A DNA stretch of 64,000 nt from contig OY754980.1 of the NCBI GenBank assembly GCA_963576475.1, forward strand, positions 31,311,976-31,375,975, given 5' to 3'. Positions 1 through 11,515 of this stretch are shown here, piece by piece. Within the stretch, counting starts at the first letter, position 1, and every line of letters begins with the position of its first letter. Under the pieces are notes generated by a model that saw nothing but the letters and a program-made list of their open reading frames with translations, was not told the DNA's origin and searched no databases. A program made the position numbers and the translations under genes. This DNA comes from Molanna angustata. Its lineage: Eukaryota > Arthropoda > Insecta > Trichoptera > Molannidae.

Positions 1-84
1 TTCCGCAAGATCAACTCGGACACCCTGTAGAAATGAATAATGTATCGCTGAGCACAAATAACCGAGGAAATAAATCACCCTGTA
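1..84. repeat. possible DNA-transposon terminus cut by the window edge
   Basis: The motif CACCCTGTA occurs at 21-29 and again at about 76-84. Insect mariner relatives often have termini beginning TACAGGGTG, so read on the plus strand each motif looks like a right-hand end whose left end lies outside the window. No target-site duplication or partner TIR is visible. This is a weak call; the orientation does not fit the mariner fragment at 323-904. Confidence 0.25.
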
Positions 85-322
85 TACTACATAAACCACA
101 CTTTCTCAATCATTTTTCCGCGTCTGATTCTAAATACTTTTTTATTCGATTTTATAACAAAAATTGATGAGTAACAATATCGAATTTATTAAAAGATTTT
201 TATGCATATAAAGTGTTTCTTATTTCATCCAGTAGTAACTAAACGGTGATTTTTTTAGAGGTATAGAACTTTGAAATGGAATAAATCAAGGATGAATTTT
301 TAAAATTGACATGAAATTGACT

Positions 323-904
323 TTATTCAAAAGATAATCTTTTGGCATTATAATTTAAATATGATTTCTGGCATATGACCGCCATGCCATGGCTGGCTCG
401 GACGTAATCTAATGTGGAGGTCCAATTTTCAATCACTTTTTCCAGCGTTTGTGGCCGTATATCGGTAATAACGCGACGAATTTTGGCCTCCAAGTGGTCG
501 AGCGTTTCGGGCTTATCGGCGTAGACTAGGGACTTCACATATCCCCACAGAAAATAGTCCAGCGGCGTTAAATCGCACGATCTTGGAGGCCAATTCATGG
601 GTCCGGAACGCGAAATTATGCGGTTACCAAACGTTTCCTTCAGTAAATCAATTGTGGCACGAGCTGTGTGACATGTTGCGCTATCTTCTTGAAAATACAG
701 CTCCTGCAGGTCATGGTTGTTCAATTGAGGAACGAAAAAGTCAGTAATCGTGGCTCTATAGCGGTCACCATTGACTGTAACGTTCTGGCCAGCATCGTTT
801 TTAAAGAAGTACGGACCAATGATTACACCAGCCCATAAAGCACACCAAACAGTCAGTTTTTCTGGATATAACGGTGTCTCAACATACACTTGAGGATTAT
901 CTTC
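323..904 (-). pseudogene. 5'-truncated mariner transposase, rosa-like (DD41D)
   Basis: About 190 residues of a mariner-superfamily transposase, covering the C-terminal part of the DDE/D catalytic domain. The second catalytic Asp is in QEDSATCHTA (residue 69 when counted from the codon at 889) and the third in LTPLDYF (residue 111). That leaves 41 residues between them, the spacing of the rosa clade. The conserved PPRSCDLTPLDYFLWGY block is intact. The DNA-binding region and the first Asp are missing: reading 5' of the conserved segment meets a stop at 908-910 and then a short tandem repeat, against roughly 340 residues for a complete enzyme. It is therefore a dead fragment. The reading frame to its natural stop is undamaged. 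Confidence 0.85.
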
Positions 905-944
905 AGTTCAGATGGTTGGAGCTTACTCCTGGTCCAAAATTACC

Positions 945-1003
945 GTATTTTAAAACTAGTTTTAAAATACTAGTTTTAAAATACTAGTTTTAAAATACTA
1001 GGT
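945..1003. repeat. short tandem repeat, about 15-bp unit
   Basis: About four head-to-tail copies of a unit resembling TACTAGTTTTAAAA lie between the broken end of the mariner fragment and the 3' end of the RTE element. The unit contains the palindrome ACTAGT. Confidence 0.7.
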
Positions 1004-1021
1004 ATTTTATTTTATTTACAT

Positions 1022-2703
1022 ACCATCACGCCATGTCCCTTGAGGGGTAGGCAGAGAGAACCGAACGCCACATTTTCCTATCCTGGCACGCATCCCTCGC
1101 TTCGTCCACATTCATGCATCGTCTCATACATGCTCGTCTATTGCTCACACTTATAACATTTCCGTCTTTCAAAATTTCGTTCACATGGTCGTGCCATCCC
1201 TTTCTTGGGCGTCCCCGACCTCTCAATCCATTCCTTTCCGCTCTGTATATTTTCTTCGTCAGAAGCTCCTCATTCATTCTCCCCATGTGACCAAACCATC
1301 TCAATGTGTTCACTTTCATTCTAGTAATGACATCTTTTTTCATCTTACATTCTTTCCTTATGTCTTCATTTCTTACCCGGTCATACATCGTTCTATTACA
1401 AATCCTTCTTAACGATCTCATTTCAACTGCATTTATTCTACTTTCATGCGTCTTCTGCCATGTCCAGGTTTCACTTGCATACGTCAAGGTTGGCACTACG
1501 ACGGCGTTATGAATGGCAACTTTGGCATCCTTTGATATGTTGCGATCATTCATAATTGGTCTCAGTGCTCCATTCACTCTGTTTCCTGCCATAACTCTTC
1601 TTTCGATCTCTTTATCGAGTCGTCCATTCCGTTGAAATATGCTTCCCAAGTACACATATTCGTCGACTTGCTCGAGCCATTCGTTCTCTACTCTTATTTT
1701 ACACGCTGTTCTGCTTTCACTCTTTTCAAAGACCATTGTCTTTGATTTGCTGGCATTCATCCTAAGTCCATTCTCTATACATCCTTCATATACCAAACTT
1801 ACAAGATACTGTAACTCTTCCATACTTTCTGCTAATAGAACTTTATCGTCTGCATACATCAAATCTCGCACCATTACAGTACTCAATTTCAGACCCTTGC
1901 TTTCATCCTTAAGGGCTCTTATGCAGAAATCAATGTACAAGTTAAAGAGCCATGGAGATAGCACGCACCCTTGTCTAACGCCATTATTTATAGAGAACCA
2001 CGTTGTCACTTTGTCGTTGACACGAACACATGCTTCGCTGTTCTCATATAATGACGCGATTGCGCGTATCAGTTTGCTCTTCACTCCATACACTGCTAGT
2101 ATATCCCATAATTTTATCATACGCCTTTTCTAGGTCTATGAAGGCACAGAAAATTTTCTGATTTTTTCCAGAACCTTTTCTGTGACCGTGCGCAGAGAAA
2201 AAATTTGGTCTATACATCCTCTGCCGCCCACAAACGCACCTTGGACATCCCATATCTTGCTTTCTGTAATCTTTCGCACTCTTTGATCCAGGATCCTTGC
2301 ATACATCTTACCAACTGAGCTTAATAAACTTATGGCTCTATAGTTTTTGCAGTCGAGCTTCGATCCTTTACCTTTATACAAAGGTACAACGACTGCATTT
2401 CTCCAGTCTGAGGGAGTGTGTCCTTCTTCCCAACATTTGTTGAAAAGAGAGAGACACCACTCCAACGTCTGTTCGCCGCCATATTTTATAAGTTCAGCTG
2501 ATACACTGTCATACCCGGCAGCTTTCCCCGCTTTCGCGTGTTTTACTGCTTCAAACACTTCTTCTTGCGTTATTTCATCCTTATCACTTTCGCTTACTTG
2601 CCATGTTCTCTGACTCACGTCCCCACTTACTCCGCTATACAGTTCCTTGAAATATTCTTTCCATCGTTCTTTCACGTTCATCGTTCATCATCATCGTTCA
2701 TCG
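1022..2703 (-). mobile_element. RTE-clade LINE, 5'-truncated, frameshifted
   Basis: Minus-strand non-LTR retrotransposon containing the reverse transcriptase and C-terminal region but no endonuclease. The stop codon is followed almost at once by a short GATGGTATGT-type tail, as is usual for RTE elements. A candidate target-site duplication, TTTTATTTACA at the 3' side and TTTTATTTATA just beyond 2703, differs at one base. The 5' end carries a small ATGATGAACG-like repeat that may be filler. Further fragments of the same family lie at 21954-22140, 34590-35650, 37708-37998, 38248-38468 and 57880-58625. Confidence 0.85.
1026..2681 (-). pseudogene. RTE reverse transcriptase, broken by frameshifts
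   Basis: Three overlapping frames together encode the RT core and C-terminus. Frame one (2681-2136) holds the fingers region, including KAGYDSVSAELIK-like and WRNAVVVPLYKGKG motifs. Frame two (2253-2044) holds motif A, FCAFIDLEKAYDK. Frame three (2120-1026, 364 codons) holds motif B (NGVRQGCVLSP), motif C (YADD at its residues 89-92), the EYVYLGSIFQ thumb motif and the WFGHMGRMNEE / GRGRPRKGWHDHV C-terminal region. Frame changes fall near 2165 and 2120. The catalytic residues are recognisable but no single product can be made. Confidence 0.85.
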
Positions 2704-2715
2704 TTTTATTTATAT

Positions 2716-3219
2716 ATTTTAATTGAAACCTAAAATATAAATAAAACCAAAAAAAGTTTTTTGGTGTAACTGTCTATAAATAAAACGTAAAATTTCTGCG
2801 GATTTGATTATAGGAAACAATTTATGTATTTATTTATTTGACTTTGGAAGTTTTATTAGGCATTACCATTGCCCTTGAGGTGATTTTCCACGAAAACGGC
2901 GCTATACAAGTTATCCAACTATAATAATTACGTTTGATGATTATTAACGCGTTCTCTGAATTATGGATGTGTTATTTTTACACCTTATACATAATGTTCA
3001 TTATTGACTTTTTTTTGTTTATTTAATTTTATTTTGTTCAGCATAGATTTTAATTTTAATATGCAACTTGAAATTTATTAGAAATTACTTAATCTAAGAG
3101 TTATTTTTAGGGTACAACTGTGATGTGACAACCTGATTATAAAATGTCATTTTGATACTCACTCAAATACGGGTATGTTCCCAGTGAAGCGGGTGTCGGT
3201 CTCAAATAAAAAAAAAACA
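2716..3219. other. unassigned AT-rich stretch
   Basis: No gene, splice structure or recognisable transposon. T- and A-rich low-complexity DNA running into the AAAT microsatellite. Confidence 0.5.
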
Positions 3220-3267
3220 ACTGCAAAGAATAAATAAATATAAATAAAAAAAAAATAAAAAAAAAAA

Positions 3268-3318
<51 letters not shown>

Positions 3319-3425
3319 ATACATAAATAAATAAATAAATACATAAATAAATAAATAAATAAGTAAATAAATTAATAAATAAATAAAAAAATATATATAT
3401 AAATTAATAAATAAATAATAAATAA
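3220..3425. repeat. AAAT microsatellite
   Basis: About 200 bp of imperfect AAAT/AAATA repeats with a few TACATAAAT interruptions. The reverse frame reads as a Leu/Phe/Ile/Tyr-rich open frame that is purely a product of the repeat. Confidence 0.95.
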
Positions 3426-4944
3426 CAATGAAAAAAAATCCAAGGGGAATCTGTATTTTGTTACGGGTGGAAATTACACAGTTGGGTTAGAGCTGTAGAT
3501 TTAAGATAAAACATTAATTAAACACTCAATTTTCAACACAAATTAAACACGAGAATTAAACGGATTCGAACTGAGAAATGATATGGTTATTTACTAAAAT
3601 AAAAAATACATCAAAATAAAAAAAAAGTGCAAAAAATAACAAAGAACACGAGATGGATGAAATAAAATTAATAATATACACATATATGTATGTATTTTTA
3701 AGTTAGATAAATTGAATGCACTGCTGACAAAGCAGTTAAAATAAAATATAAAAAATTGTGTTTATAAATGTGATGACTTTATGTTTGAGAATCTCTGTCC
3801 TTGAAACAAGAGGTTGGTTTATGATACGGAATGTATGTTTTGTGAGATGTTTTTTTATGTCTTTCGCTTTTGCGAATAATTTTAATTTGAAATTCATCAA
3901 AAAGAATTTTTTTGATTAAAGCGAAAATATGCCAATAAACAGGATGCCTACCTGGATACAGGAACTTCTATTTAATATTGTATTCGTGTAGTTATCTGAG
4001 GGCCTCCAGGTATTCCCTTATTTTGTAATCCTTGTTAATTTATAATTTGAAATATTTTTTTTGTGCCGACATATTGATAAATATGTTTGGGTGTCCATCT
4101 TAATTTTTCACATGGTCTAAACAGGGGTGTGGCGTTTTGAAATAATACGAAATTCTTTCATTAGAATGTTTACCAATTCGACGTGAACTTGTTTTATGTA
4201 CATATGTTCTTTTTACCATGTTCATATTTCGATTATTTTTTTTTTCATTAGAGAGGGGATATCTTCCAATTGGTCCCATTTCAATCATGGTCAACACCGG
4301 ATCCAAAAGAAATTCATCAAACTTTTCAATTTGCACTTCAGCTATAACAGCATTATCCGACTATCGTGATTTCTTTTTTCATGGGAAGGTATTGCTTCAG
4401 AAATGATCACACATATGAATTCAACCTAGTTCTGATTGTGGAACTCACGAGTAAAAAGTATCACATATCGACCGCTTACCGCCAATACCTCCTAACTCAA
4501 ATTTCAATTAAATTTGTACCTTCAACTTCTATCTTACACAGAAGTGTTAATTAACAACAAAAACGAATATAGAGTTATACATTGTAAAAAACAACTATTT
4601 TTAAAGCAATGTTTATAGTAGTTAGAGCTCTTTCTTGGAACTAAAATTATAAAACAGTGTTTTCAGAATGTTCTGTGAAATTTTGCATATTTAAGATAGG
4701 AGTATTGGCGGTAAGCGGTCGATATTTCAATTTGCAAAATCTTCTGCATTCAATAATAAATTATTCTTTACCATATTAACCGAATTCGATGATTCTTATT
4801 CATTAGATAGAGATTACATACTTCTGGGGTGGCTCCATCAGAGCTAAGTCAAGAGATTTGATTATGAAAAATCATGAAACTCATCAATATGGGAAAGATT
4901 TGCGCATAATAATAATTATGAACATTTCCTTGCACCCTGCGCAA
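3426..4944. other. unassigned AT-rich stretch
   Basis: I recognise no gene or classified repeat. The phrase CGGTAAGCGGTCGATAT near 4708 is the inverse of ATCGACCGCTTACCG near 4467, giving a 17-bp inverted pair about 240 bp apart. This hints at an old terminal-inverted-repeat element. Confidence 0.4.
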
Positions 4945-5072
4945 GTGGCGAGATTATTTCCGAATGGGAATTTCTTCCAACTAACCATTGTTTCCAGCCC
5001 AGAGCTGGGAACCTAACACAGGACGCCCGCACAGAAACCGAACGGCTTACCAACTGTGCCACGGTAATTGGT
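4945..5072 (-). repeat. tRNA-derived SINE, family C
   Basis: Read on the minus strand, the head has an A-box-like GTGGCACAGTTGGTAAGCCG and a degenerate B box. It is followed by a body containing TTAGTTGGAAGAAATTCCC. A second copy lies at 30478-30648 and a body-only piece at about 61318-61375. This is a pol III retroposon, not a functional tRNA gene, because the folded arms are incomplete. Confidence 0.7.
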
Positions 5073-5207
5073 CAAACAAGTTGTATGAAAGATAATATGA
5101 CTGCATACATACATACCATGTGTCTTAATAAAATATATTTTTTAAGAACTTTACTTTACAAAAGAAGAAATCGCTTATTACCTCGTGCCACAGCGGTCGG
5201 CACATAT

Positions 5208-5413
5208 TATCTTTTTTTTTTTTTATATTTTTTTTTTTAATAAAAAAATGAATATGTCCTTGTTAAACAAGTACATATACATCTTCCTACGTTCCCTAAA
5301 CTAAGCATAAATGCTTGTCCTATAGGTGAACGAGATCGGTCGAGGCAGGATTCGAACTCGCGACCACTGGATTACTAACCCAGCGCGCTAACCGCTCTGC
5401 CATCCACCCATCC
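5208..5413 (-). repeat. tRNA-derived SINE, family A
   Basis: The minus strand begins with a tRNA-like head: A box TGGCAGAGCGGTTAGCGCG and B box GAGTTCGAATCC. The body contains the hairpin-like GCATTTATGC and ends TGTTTAACAAGGACATATTC followed by an A/T-rich tail. This is one of the most complete copies. Others are at 7676-7820, 12897-13045, 30292-30465, 32252-33136 (split), 33163-33345 and 58938-59037. Confidence 0.88.
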
Positions 5414-6834
5414 TTATATATCTGCTTATATATTTTTAAAAAACCTTGTCATATCCAAATATAATTCTTCTATTGATATGTATTATTTTAGAAGTGACAT
5501 TTAAAGCAAAATACAAACAGTATATAACGGGTGCTGAGTTATAACAGAATAATTTGATAATAGTTACAATTACTTTTGGTTTAAGACAATACAATCGCAT
5601 GTGTCAGAATAACTAAGTGGCAGAATAACTATAGGATGACAATTGATTTGATAAACAATTACAATTATTGTAAATGGATTAATTTAAAATCAATCGTAGA
5701 AATTTCAGAATAGCTCTCATTATATTGATATCATATTTACTAAACAAAGAAGGTTTCTTCGATTGAATTTATGAAATTTTCAAAAAACTCACTCATTTTC
5801 TGATAAAAATGATTACCTGTTTCATGCTTTTTACGATGACAAATTAATGATAATCTTCTTAACCACATCATACATATTTATCATATTAAAGTTCAAAGGT
5901 ATATCGCCTAGGAAGTACATTTAATATTATATACTTGTTATAATTTATTTTGAGGTACTTAGGTGAGTAACACGTGATGCTAATGCTCCAATATAATGCT
6001 AAAGGTATACCGACAGCCAACACCTGCGTTATTTAACTGGTCCACATAAACCTGAGGAAGAGATGATAGATTACTTTAAAAGCAATATTATTATACCTGT
6101 GGGTGCTGTATAACACCACCACCACGGCGCGCGGCGCGGCGATGAGTTAACAAATTTTATATTAAAATGTAGCTTACGACGTTACGGAAAAGGATTCTAG
6201 GCACGTGGATAAACTACGATAGGTACCTACTTAAATGGTATTTTTATAAATAGCCCTTAAGACTATAGATTTTTTAATTTGCATATATCCACCTAACATA
6301 TGTGTACATATTACCCGAAGACGCGAATATGAATTTATATACTAGTGGACTGTATTTTTCGCAGAGGGTGACTTACTGCAACCACTGCAAGGTAGAAGGA
6401 AATATATAGATGGAACACTCACTTATTATTATGATTATTCCTAAGTCTTCTCCCTTGACTGGATGGTCACAAATTGTCACTTTGATCACACGCGCGTGGT
6501 GAGAAAAATTTTATTGGTAAATATAGTGAGTGTAGGGGAGCGGTATTATTACGAAAGATTTGCGGATTCGGTAAGATACTCTTATCAGGACGCGGTATAG
6601 AAGGAAACTGTTTTGATTTGTGCGGGGCGGGCAGTGCTTGCAACAATTATATGTCAGATTCTTATATATAAAAAAATGCAAAAAATATTCACCTCATTTT
6701 GGCGTTAACATTACCTTTATATACGTACCTACATAAATTATTTGAAATCATTCAATTACTTTAATGAAAAAGATATTCGGTACATATTATTGCTACTAAA
6801 CTACAACAAATCGTTAAAATAAAACATTTGAATT
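5414..6834. other. unassigned stretch with a small GC-rich knot
   Basis: No gene seen. The run CACCACCACGGCGCGCGGCGCGGCG at about 6115-6140 is strikingly GC-rich against AT-rich surroundings. It has no recognisable exon or TIR structure around it. Confidence 0.4.
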
Positions 6835-7345
6835 GTGATTTATTGTATTGTACAATCTTTTTCTTCTTGTGACACTCCTAACGAGGTTGACGACCATCAC
6901 ACCAAACTCATCACGATCTACGCTAACCTAATAAGTGACGTTGCATCCGGAATCCTGAACCACTTTATGAGATTTTTAAGCCATATAATTCTTCTACGCC
7001 CCATATACTTCGTTTTTCCTCTATCTTTCCCTCCACTATAAGTTGTAGAAGGGCATATTTATTATCACGGAATATGTGGCCAAAATATGCGGCTTTGGGT
7101 CTCTTGGCAGTGATCAGTAGGTAAATCTCTCTCTCTCTATCCATCATATTTCATTGGAGAGTCTATCGTCCCATGAGATGCGCATCAACCTTCTGTATGT
7201 CCACATCTCAAATGCTTTTATAATAATTTATCGTTAAGATTTTGAGAGTCCAACCTTCCACTCCATACAACAGTATGTTCTGGAAACACATACTCTGCAT
7301 AGTGTTGGTTTTTCCTGTTTTTGGATGTAGGGGTTGACACCATCA
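6835..7345 (-). pseudogene. LINE reverse-transcriptase C-terminus, decayed
   Basis: Minus-strand fragments read EGWTLKIL-like, then KRPKAAYFGHIFRDNKYALL and VEGKIEEKRSIW. These match the usual C-terminal LINE motif of an AYFGHI-type helix followed by a KIEGKRG loop. Frames are broken repeatedly. I place it in the broad RTE-like set of endonuclease/RT LINEs without naming a family. Confidence 0.65.
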
Positions 7346-7675
7346 AACCTGGAATCAATGTTTTCCAAAAGTGCTACCTTCAACATATCAAAGGTTTATA
7401 TATGTTTTATATTTAATAAAGCAGGTGTAAATTTATTTTAAAATATAATTAAATATGTAAGAATTATAATAGTGTTTAAAGAAAAGTCTCATTTTAAAAA
7501 TATATTATAGTCATCGATGCTTAATTTTTACTATCCTTTTTAAAGGACAATAGGAATATAGGCAGCTATTTTATAAGAGTATGAGTATTGAGAAATCATT
7601 TCGTTTTAGGTACGAAAATCATTATTTTGAACTTATTTATCATGAATATCATTATAACTATTTTTTTAAAATAAT

Positions 7676-7820
7676 GAATGTCCTTGTAATGAAATGTATA
7701 TTCCCTAAACTAAGCGTTAATGCTTGTACTATAGGCGAACGAAATTGGTCGTGGCAGGATTCGATCTCGCGACTACTGGATTACTAACCTAACGCGCTAA
7801 CCACTCTGCCATCACCCATC
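7676..7820 (-). repeat. SINE family A copy
   Basis: Same head and body as the 5208-5413 copy with scattered substitutions; the B box reads GATTCGATCTC on the complementary strand. It ends near the ATGTCCTTG tail motif. Confidence 0.82.
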
Positions 7821-9202
7821 ATTTCCTTTTAATGTTTATTTTTGGAAGGGTAGATTCCCTTGACGCAGATTCCCAGAAGAAAATGCATGGGCTATTGATG
7901 TAATTATGATTTATTATATAAACTTCTACCTCCAAATATGACATTGCAAAAGTCAATCAGTTCAATATTTGATTTACAATTTACTGTGATGAAGGGTTTC
8001 AAATAAAATATTACTTACATGATCAACATTAGTATATGAAGTTAAAATAAAATAATAATAATTTAGCTGTTCGTGATGTCAAGGATCGGAATAAATAAAC
8101 TACGGTTGACGCATGAATGCCTGTTCGATTGGTTTGTACGAACGGCGATGGGCTGTAATTCGTCGATCTACGCAAATCTTCGGGAACTGTCGAGGATATA
8201 CAAATTACAGCGTTTGAGGAGCGCAGCTACAGTATCAATTAATGATTTTTTACTGTTTTTTTAACCATTCATTAATATACAACATATCAAATATTATTTT
8301 ATTCCTTGGGTTATCTTTATTGTATTTTGACCAATCCATTAGTTCATTCCGATAGAACGTTCAAAACTTCAGCCACATTCAAACAAAACATCTTGTGATA
8401 TGACAATTTTGCTAATGGGCCATTTTTAACGGCAGTTCAAATTGTCAACTCGTAAAACAAAATGTACTAATATGTATTTAGGTGTACGTAAATTTATAAT
8501 CTCCTGAGTAATTTCTGTTTTTTCTTCTTCTTTATTTCCTTGGAGATGTAGAACCTACCTACGGGTATTGTTTCCTGCCCTTTTATTTATTCATCAAGGC
8601 AAACGCTAGTCTATAAATAAGGTCTGGAACGGAGAAAAAAAAACTTAATTTATATGAACTTTTTTTATTAATAGGAAAGCCCCGGTCGTTGGATTTTATG
8701 TGACAGAGGAATAGAGCGGGGGAAAAAATATCTAGTATGAAAAATGTTACTTTATGACTGAGAAAATCAAAGTGTGAAGAACTTTTTTCTCGCAGCAAGA
8801 CAGAGTGCCCTATAATGGGCGATAAAATGTTGGAACGATTGTGCCACCGGAACAATATGGCTACCGGGTTACACACTTCACTAAGCTATTTTTCTAATAA
8901 AGTGCACGAGCGCGAAACACGGGTATATGAAAATATCAGTTTGCACTATGTCAACAATGACATAAATGCTGTTGAACAAAGGACAGACACAGTCAGGACC
9001 AAATAAATATTGCATAATGATTCGAAAGATTTTTTATTAACATAGTGTGGAAATCCATTTTAAAATTAATGTACATATATATACCAAAGCATTTTCCCCG
9101 AAAATTTGATTATGATTGAACGTTTTCGCAAAGGTTTCATTTTAGACCTTGATAATGCCGAGTTTTCACTGGTACACTAATAAAGTCTGTTTTACGAATT
9201 GT
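7821..9202. other. unassigned stretch
   Basis: No recognised repeat. A 63-codon plus-strand frame at 8073-8264 lies in a patch that is less AT-rich than its flanks, but it has no domain I know and no splice signals that would make it an exon. Confidence 0.4.
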
Positions 9203-9431
9203 CGGCCTTTGTGGCTCAATTGATTAGATATCTGACTGCTGATCCAAAGTTCCCGGGTTCGATTGCCGGTGGCGACAAAGTTTTAAATTGTGTTTTCAGT
9301 CTGGACCTGTGATACGAATAATATCGTAAGTCTCCAGAATGTGGCAACTAGTTATTGGGTGCGTGCTAAATTAATATTTGAAAGATTACCTCTTTTGTTG
9401 CCTGAGAAGTTATAGTAATAATAAATTTTAT
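9203..9431 (+). repeat. tRNA-derived SINE, family B
   Basis: Plus-strand head with A box TTTGTGGCTCAATTGATTAG and B box GGGTTCGATTGCC, followed by a body with TCTCCAGAATGTGGCAAC. The other copy (33366-33583, minus) keeps better A and B boxes and shows the body ending TTGCCCGAGAAGCAATA plus an AAATA-type tail. Confidence 0.82.
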
Positions 9432-9700
9432 TTAGATGTAAAAACATATTTAAAAATTAATACATCTAGTATAAACAAAAATATATTTTGTCAATTTTTT
9501 TTTGAAACAATACATTTTATGGTAAGAGTATGACAATTAATTATAAAAACATGTAAAACTATGGAGAACATTAAGTTTTACATTAATAGTTTTTAACTAT
9601 ATGTATTCTGCAATAAGCCTACACTTATAGTTTCTTTTATGTTTGGTGGCAAACTACGTTTGTATTATATATTTTGAGACCTTTATGGTATAGACTATTT
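9432..9700 (-). pseudogene. LINE C-terminus and 3' region (minus)
   Basis: Homologous to 30033-30291. On the minus strand both read a GLKxYN...PPHIKK-like stretch, the FG/GxKxWNxLPxxIKxI region at the end of many CR1/L2/Jockey-type reverse transcriptases, then a 3' tail ending TACATCTAAATAAAA. This copy is frameshifted. It abuts a plus-strand LINE end at 9702, so two LINE fragments meet head to head. Confidence 0.5.
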
Positions 9701-9701
9701 T

Positions 9702-9990
9702 GTGTACATGTTAATCTTTAATGTTAATCTTTTGATATTTTTATTTAAAATAGTGAATTGCATTGTGGATTCTTCATATCTGTTGGAGAAAATTGCCTTT
9801 CGTTGCCCTTTACGCAGTACTAGATCGAATGAATTATTTGCTATTCCTATTTGGAAAACTAATTATGCGCAGAACTCTTTTGTCAGACGTAGTTGTAAAT
9901 TGTATAATTCTGTCATTATGTCTGAAATCGATATTCTAAATGACGATTTTGCAGCTTTTAAAAGAAAACTTTATAATGTTGTGTGAAAAG
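9702..9990 (+). pseudogene. non-LTR reverse-transcriptase C-terminus (plus)
   Basis: The last roughly 80 codons read LFKIVNCIVDSSYLLEKIAF, then CPLRSTRSNELFAIP, a KTNYAQNSFVRRSCKLYN segment and AFKRKL at the stop. This order (a YK-x-ING-like start, a R-x-LR pattern, an RTNY/N-P-I-RM segment and a final FK-x-L) is the familiar C-terminal tail of Jockey/CR1-type LINEs. The catalytic domain is absent. Confidence 0.65.
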
Positions 9991-9999
9991 AATTATTTT

Positions 10000-11245
10000 T
10001 AATTTATATGTGGGTACGTATTAACAGTTTTTTTTTATATTATTTTATTATTTATGTTTTTTATTATGTTATATTTTATTTAAGTTTAAACATTGACATT
10101 TAATAATTCATATTATAATGAATCTCTATCAACCAAAAAATAAATATATAATATTATTATTTAACGCAAAATATTGAAATTGAAATAAATTCGTCATGAA
10201 TCGATTTCCCTACGACTCGGATTCGTAAATAGAAACCAATGAGCAATAATATTACATTATTCAAAATGAAATAAAGAGAATATCTTAAATAATCATTGGA
10301 TGTATGAATCTTTACAAAATGTATGATTTCTTTACCTCTATATATATGTGTAGTGTATGTGTGTATGTATAAATGGTGGTGGTTCTACATAATAATAATA
10401 TGTATAGGCACTCCCACGTTCAATTTCATTTTGTTCCCCCTAATAAAAATATTTTATTAAAGATTTATGTTTTCTCTCTCGTTCATATCTCATCTCACTC
10501 TCTCTCTCGCACACAATCTGTCTCTGTAATATATCTCTTTCTCTGTCTCTCCCAGCTGCCATTTCATCAAAATGGATTGTTACGTTTTATCTGTTCACAT
10601 TTCAACCGCTAGATCGTTTTCAATAAAACATCGAATTCGCAATTGTGTTGTGTGAACGAAAGAGGCATCATTGTACAAAAAAATAACTTCGAAAGCTCAA
10701 ATTTATCTTCCTCATAAGTGGAGAGTAAAAATTGTTTTAAACGATCGAATGGTGTTGAATGTATTATAAAAAGTCAATTGATTGTTATTTTAATGTCTTT
10801 ATAATGATTATTTATTAATTAGATAAGGGTTAATCGACAGACATCCAGCTTAGAATTTTCATAAATAGAAAACAATTTTGGTAATTATTATGAGTGCTGG
10901 ACGTCCAATTATGGATTCACACAAAATTACATGAGCTCAAATTCAATCCACGTAAGTAACACAAGTAAGAGTTACATAAATAAGAGAAAATAAGGCTACA
11001 AAAGTTAAGTAAAAAAGAAGAAACAAAAATAGTTAGGTACAAAAGTTAAGCAAAAAAAAAGTTGCATGAAGTAACGAAGTAACATAAGTTGAAGTAAAAA
11101 AAATATGCACAAAAGATGTAAAAAAAGTTCCATAAGTTAGAGAAAAGACAATATCAAACTGATTACAATCTAATAGCGTATATAAATAGCACTGATACCT
11201 TCTTAAACTAACACACGCGAGTTAACTTTTTTCTTAATATTATAC
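10000..11245. other. unassigned stretch including a purine-rich cryptic repeat
   Basis: No gene. About 10470-10545 is TCTC-rich. About 10940-11150 is strongly A/G-rich and built from degenerate repeats of ACAAAAGTTAAG and related words, i.e. cryptically simple sequence. Confidence 0.5.
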
Positions 11246-11515
11246 TTATATTAATATTAAGGAAAAAATCGTGACAACTTCCAACAAATATCTAAATGGA
11301 TTTGCCATAACATCAGGCATCCGGGTCTGCTTGTTACTATCGCCAAAAGAATGATGGAGGGCAGAAACCGTAGAGGTCGCCCTAGAGACAGTTTTATGGA
11401 CCAGGTGATTAGTGATGTGAGCTGTAACAGCAACCAAGAGATGAAGAGGCTGTCGGACAATAGAGATATATGGAGAGATGGAGTGCTTGGTGCAAACCAA
11501 CCAATCATAGGATTG
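11246..11515 (+). pseudogene. LINE C-terminal fragment (plus)
   Basis: The plus strand reads AKRMMEGRNRRGRPRDSF, MDQVISDVSCNSNQEMKRL and NRDIWRDGV before a stop. This is the GRGRPRxxWxDxV plus NR-x-WR ending of RTE-like LINE proteins. Only the last roughly 60 codons are present. Confidence 0.65.

Noticed and set aside
1185..2133. plus-strand frames across the RTE element
   Set aside because: Antisense to the minus-strand reverse transcriptase, which has clear RT motifs.
3159..3344. 61-codon Leu/Ile/Tyr-rich protein
   Set aside because: It is the reverse reading of the AAAT microsatellite.
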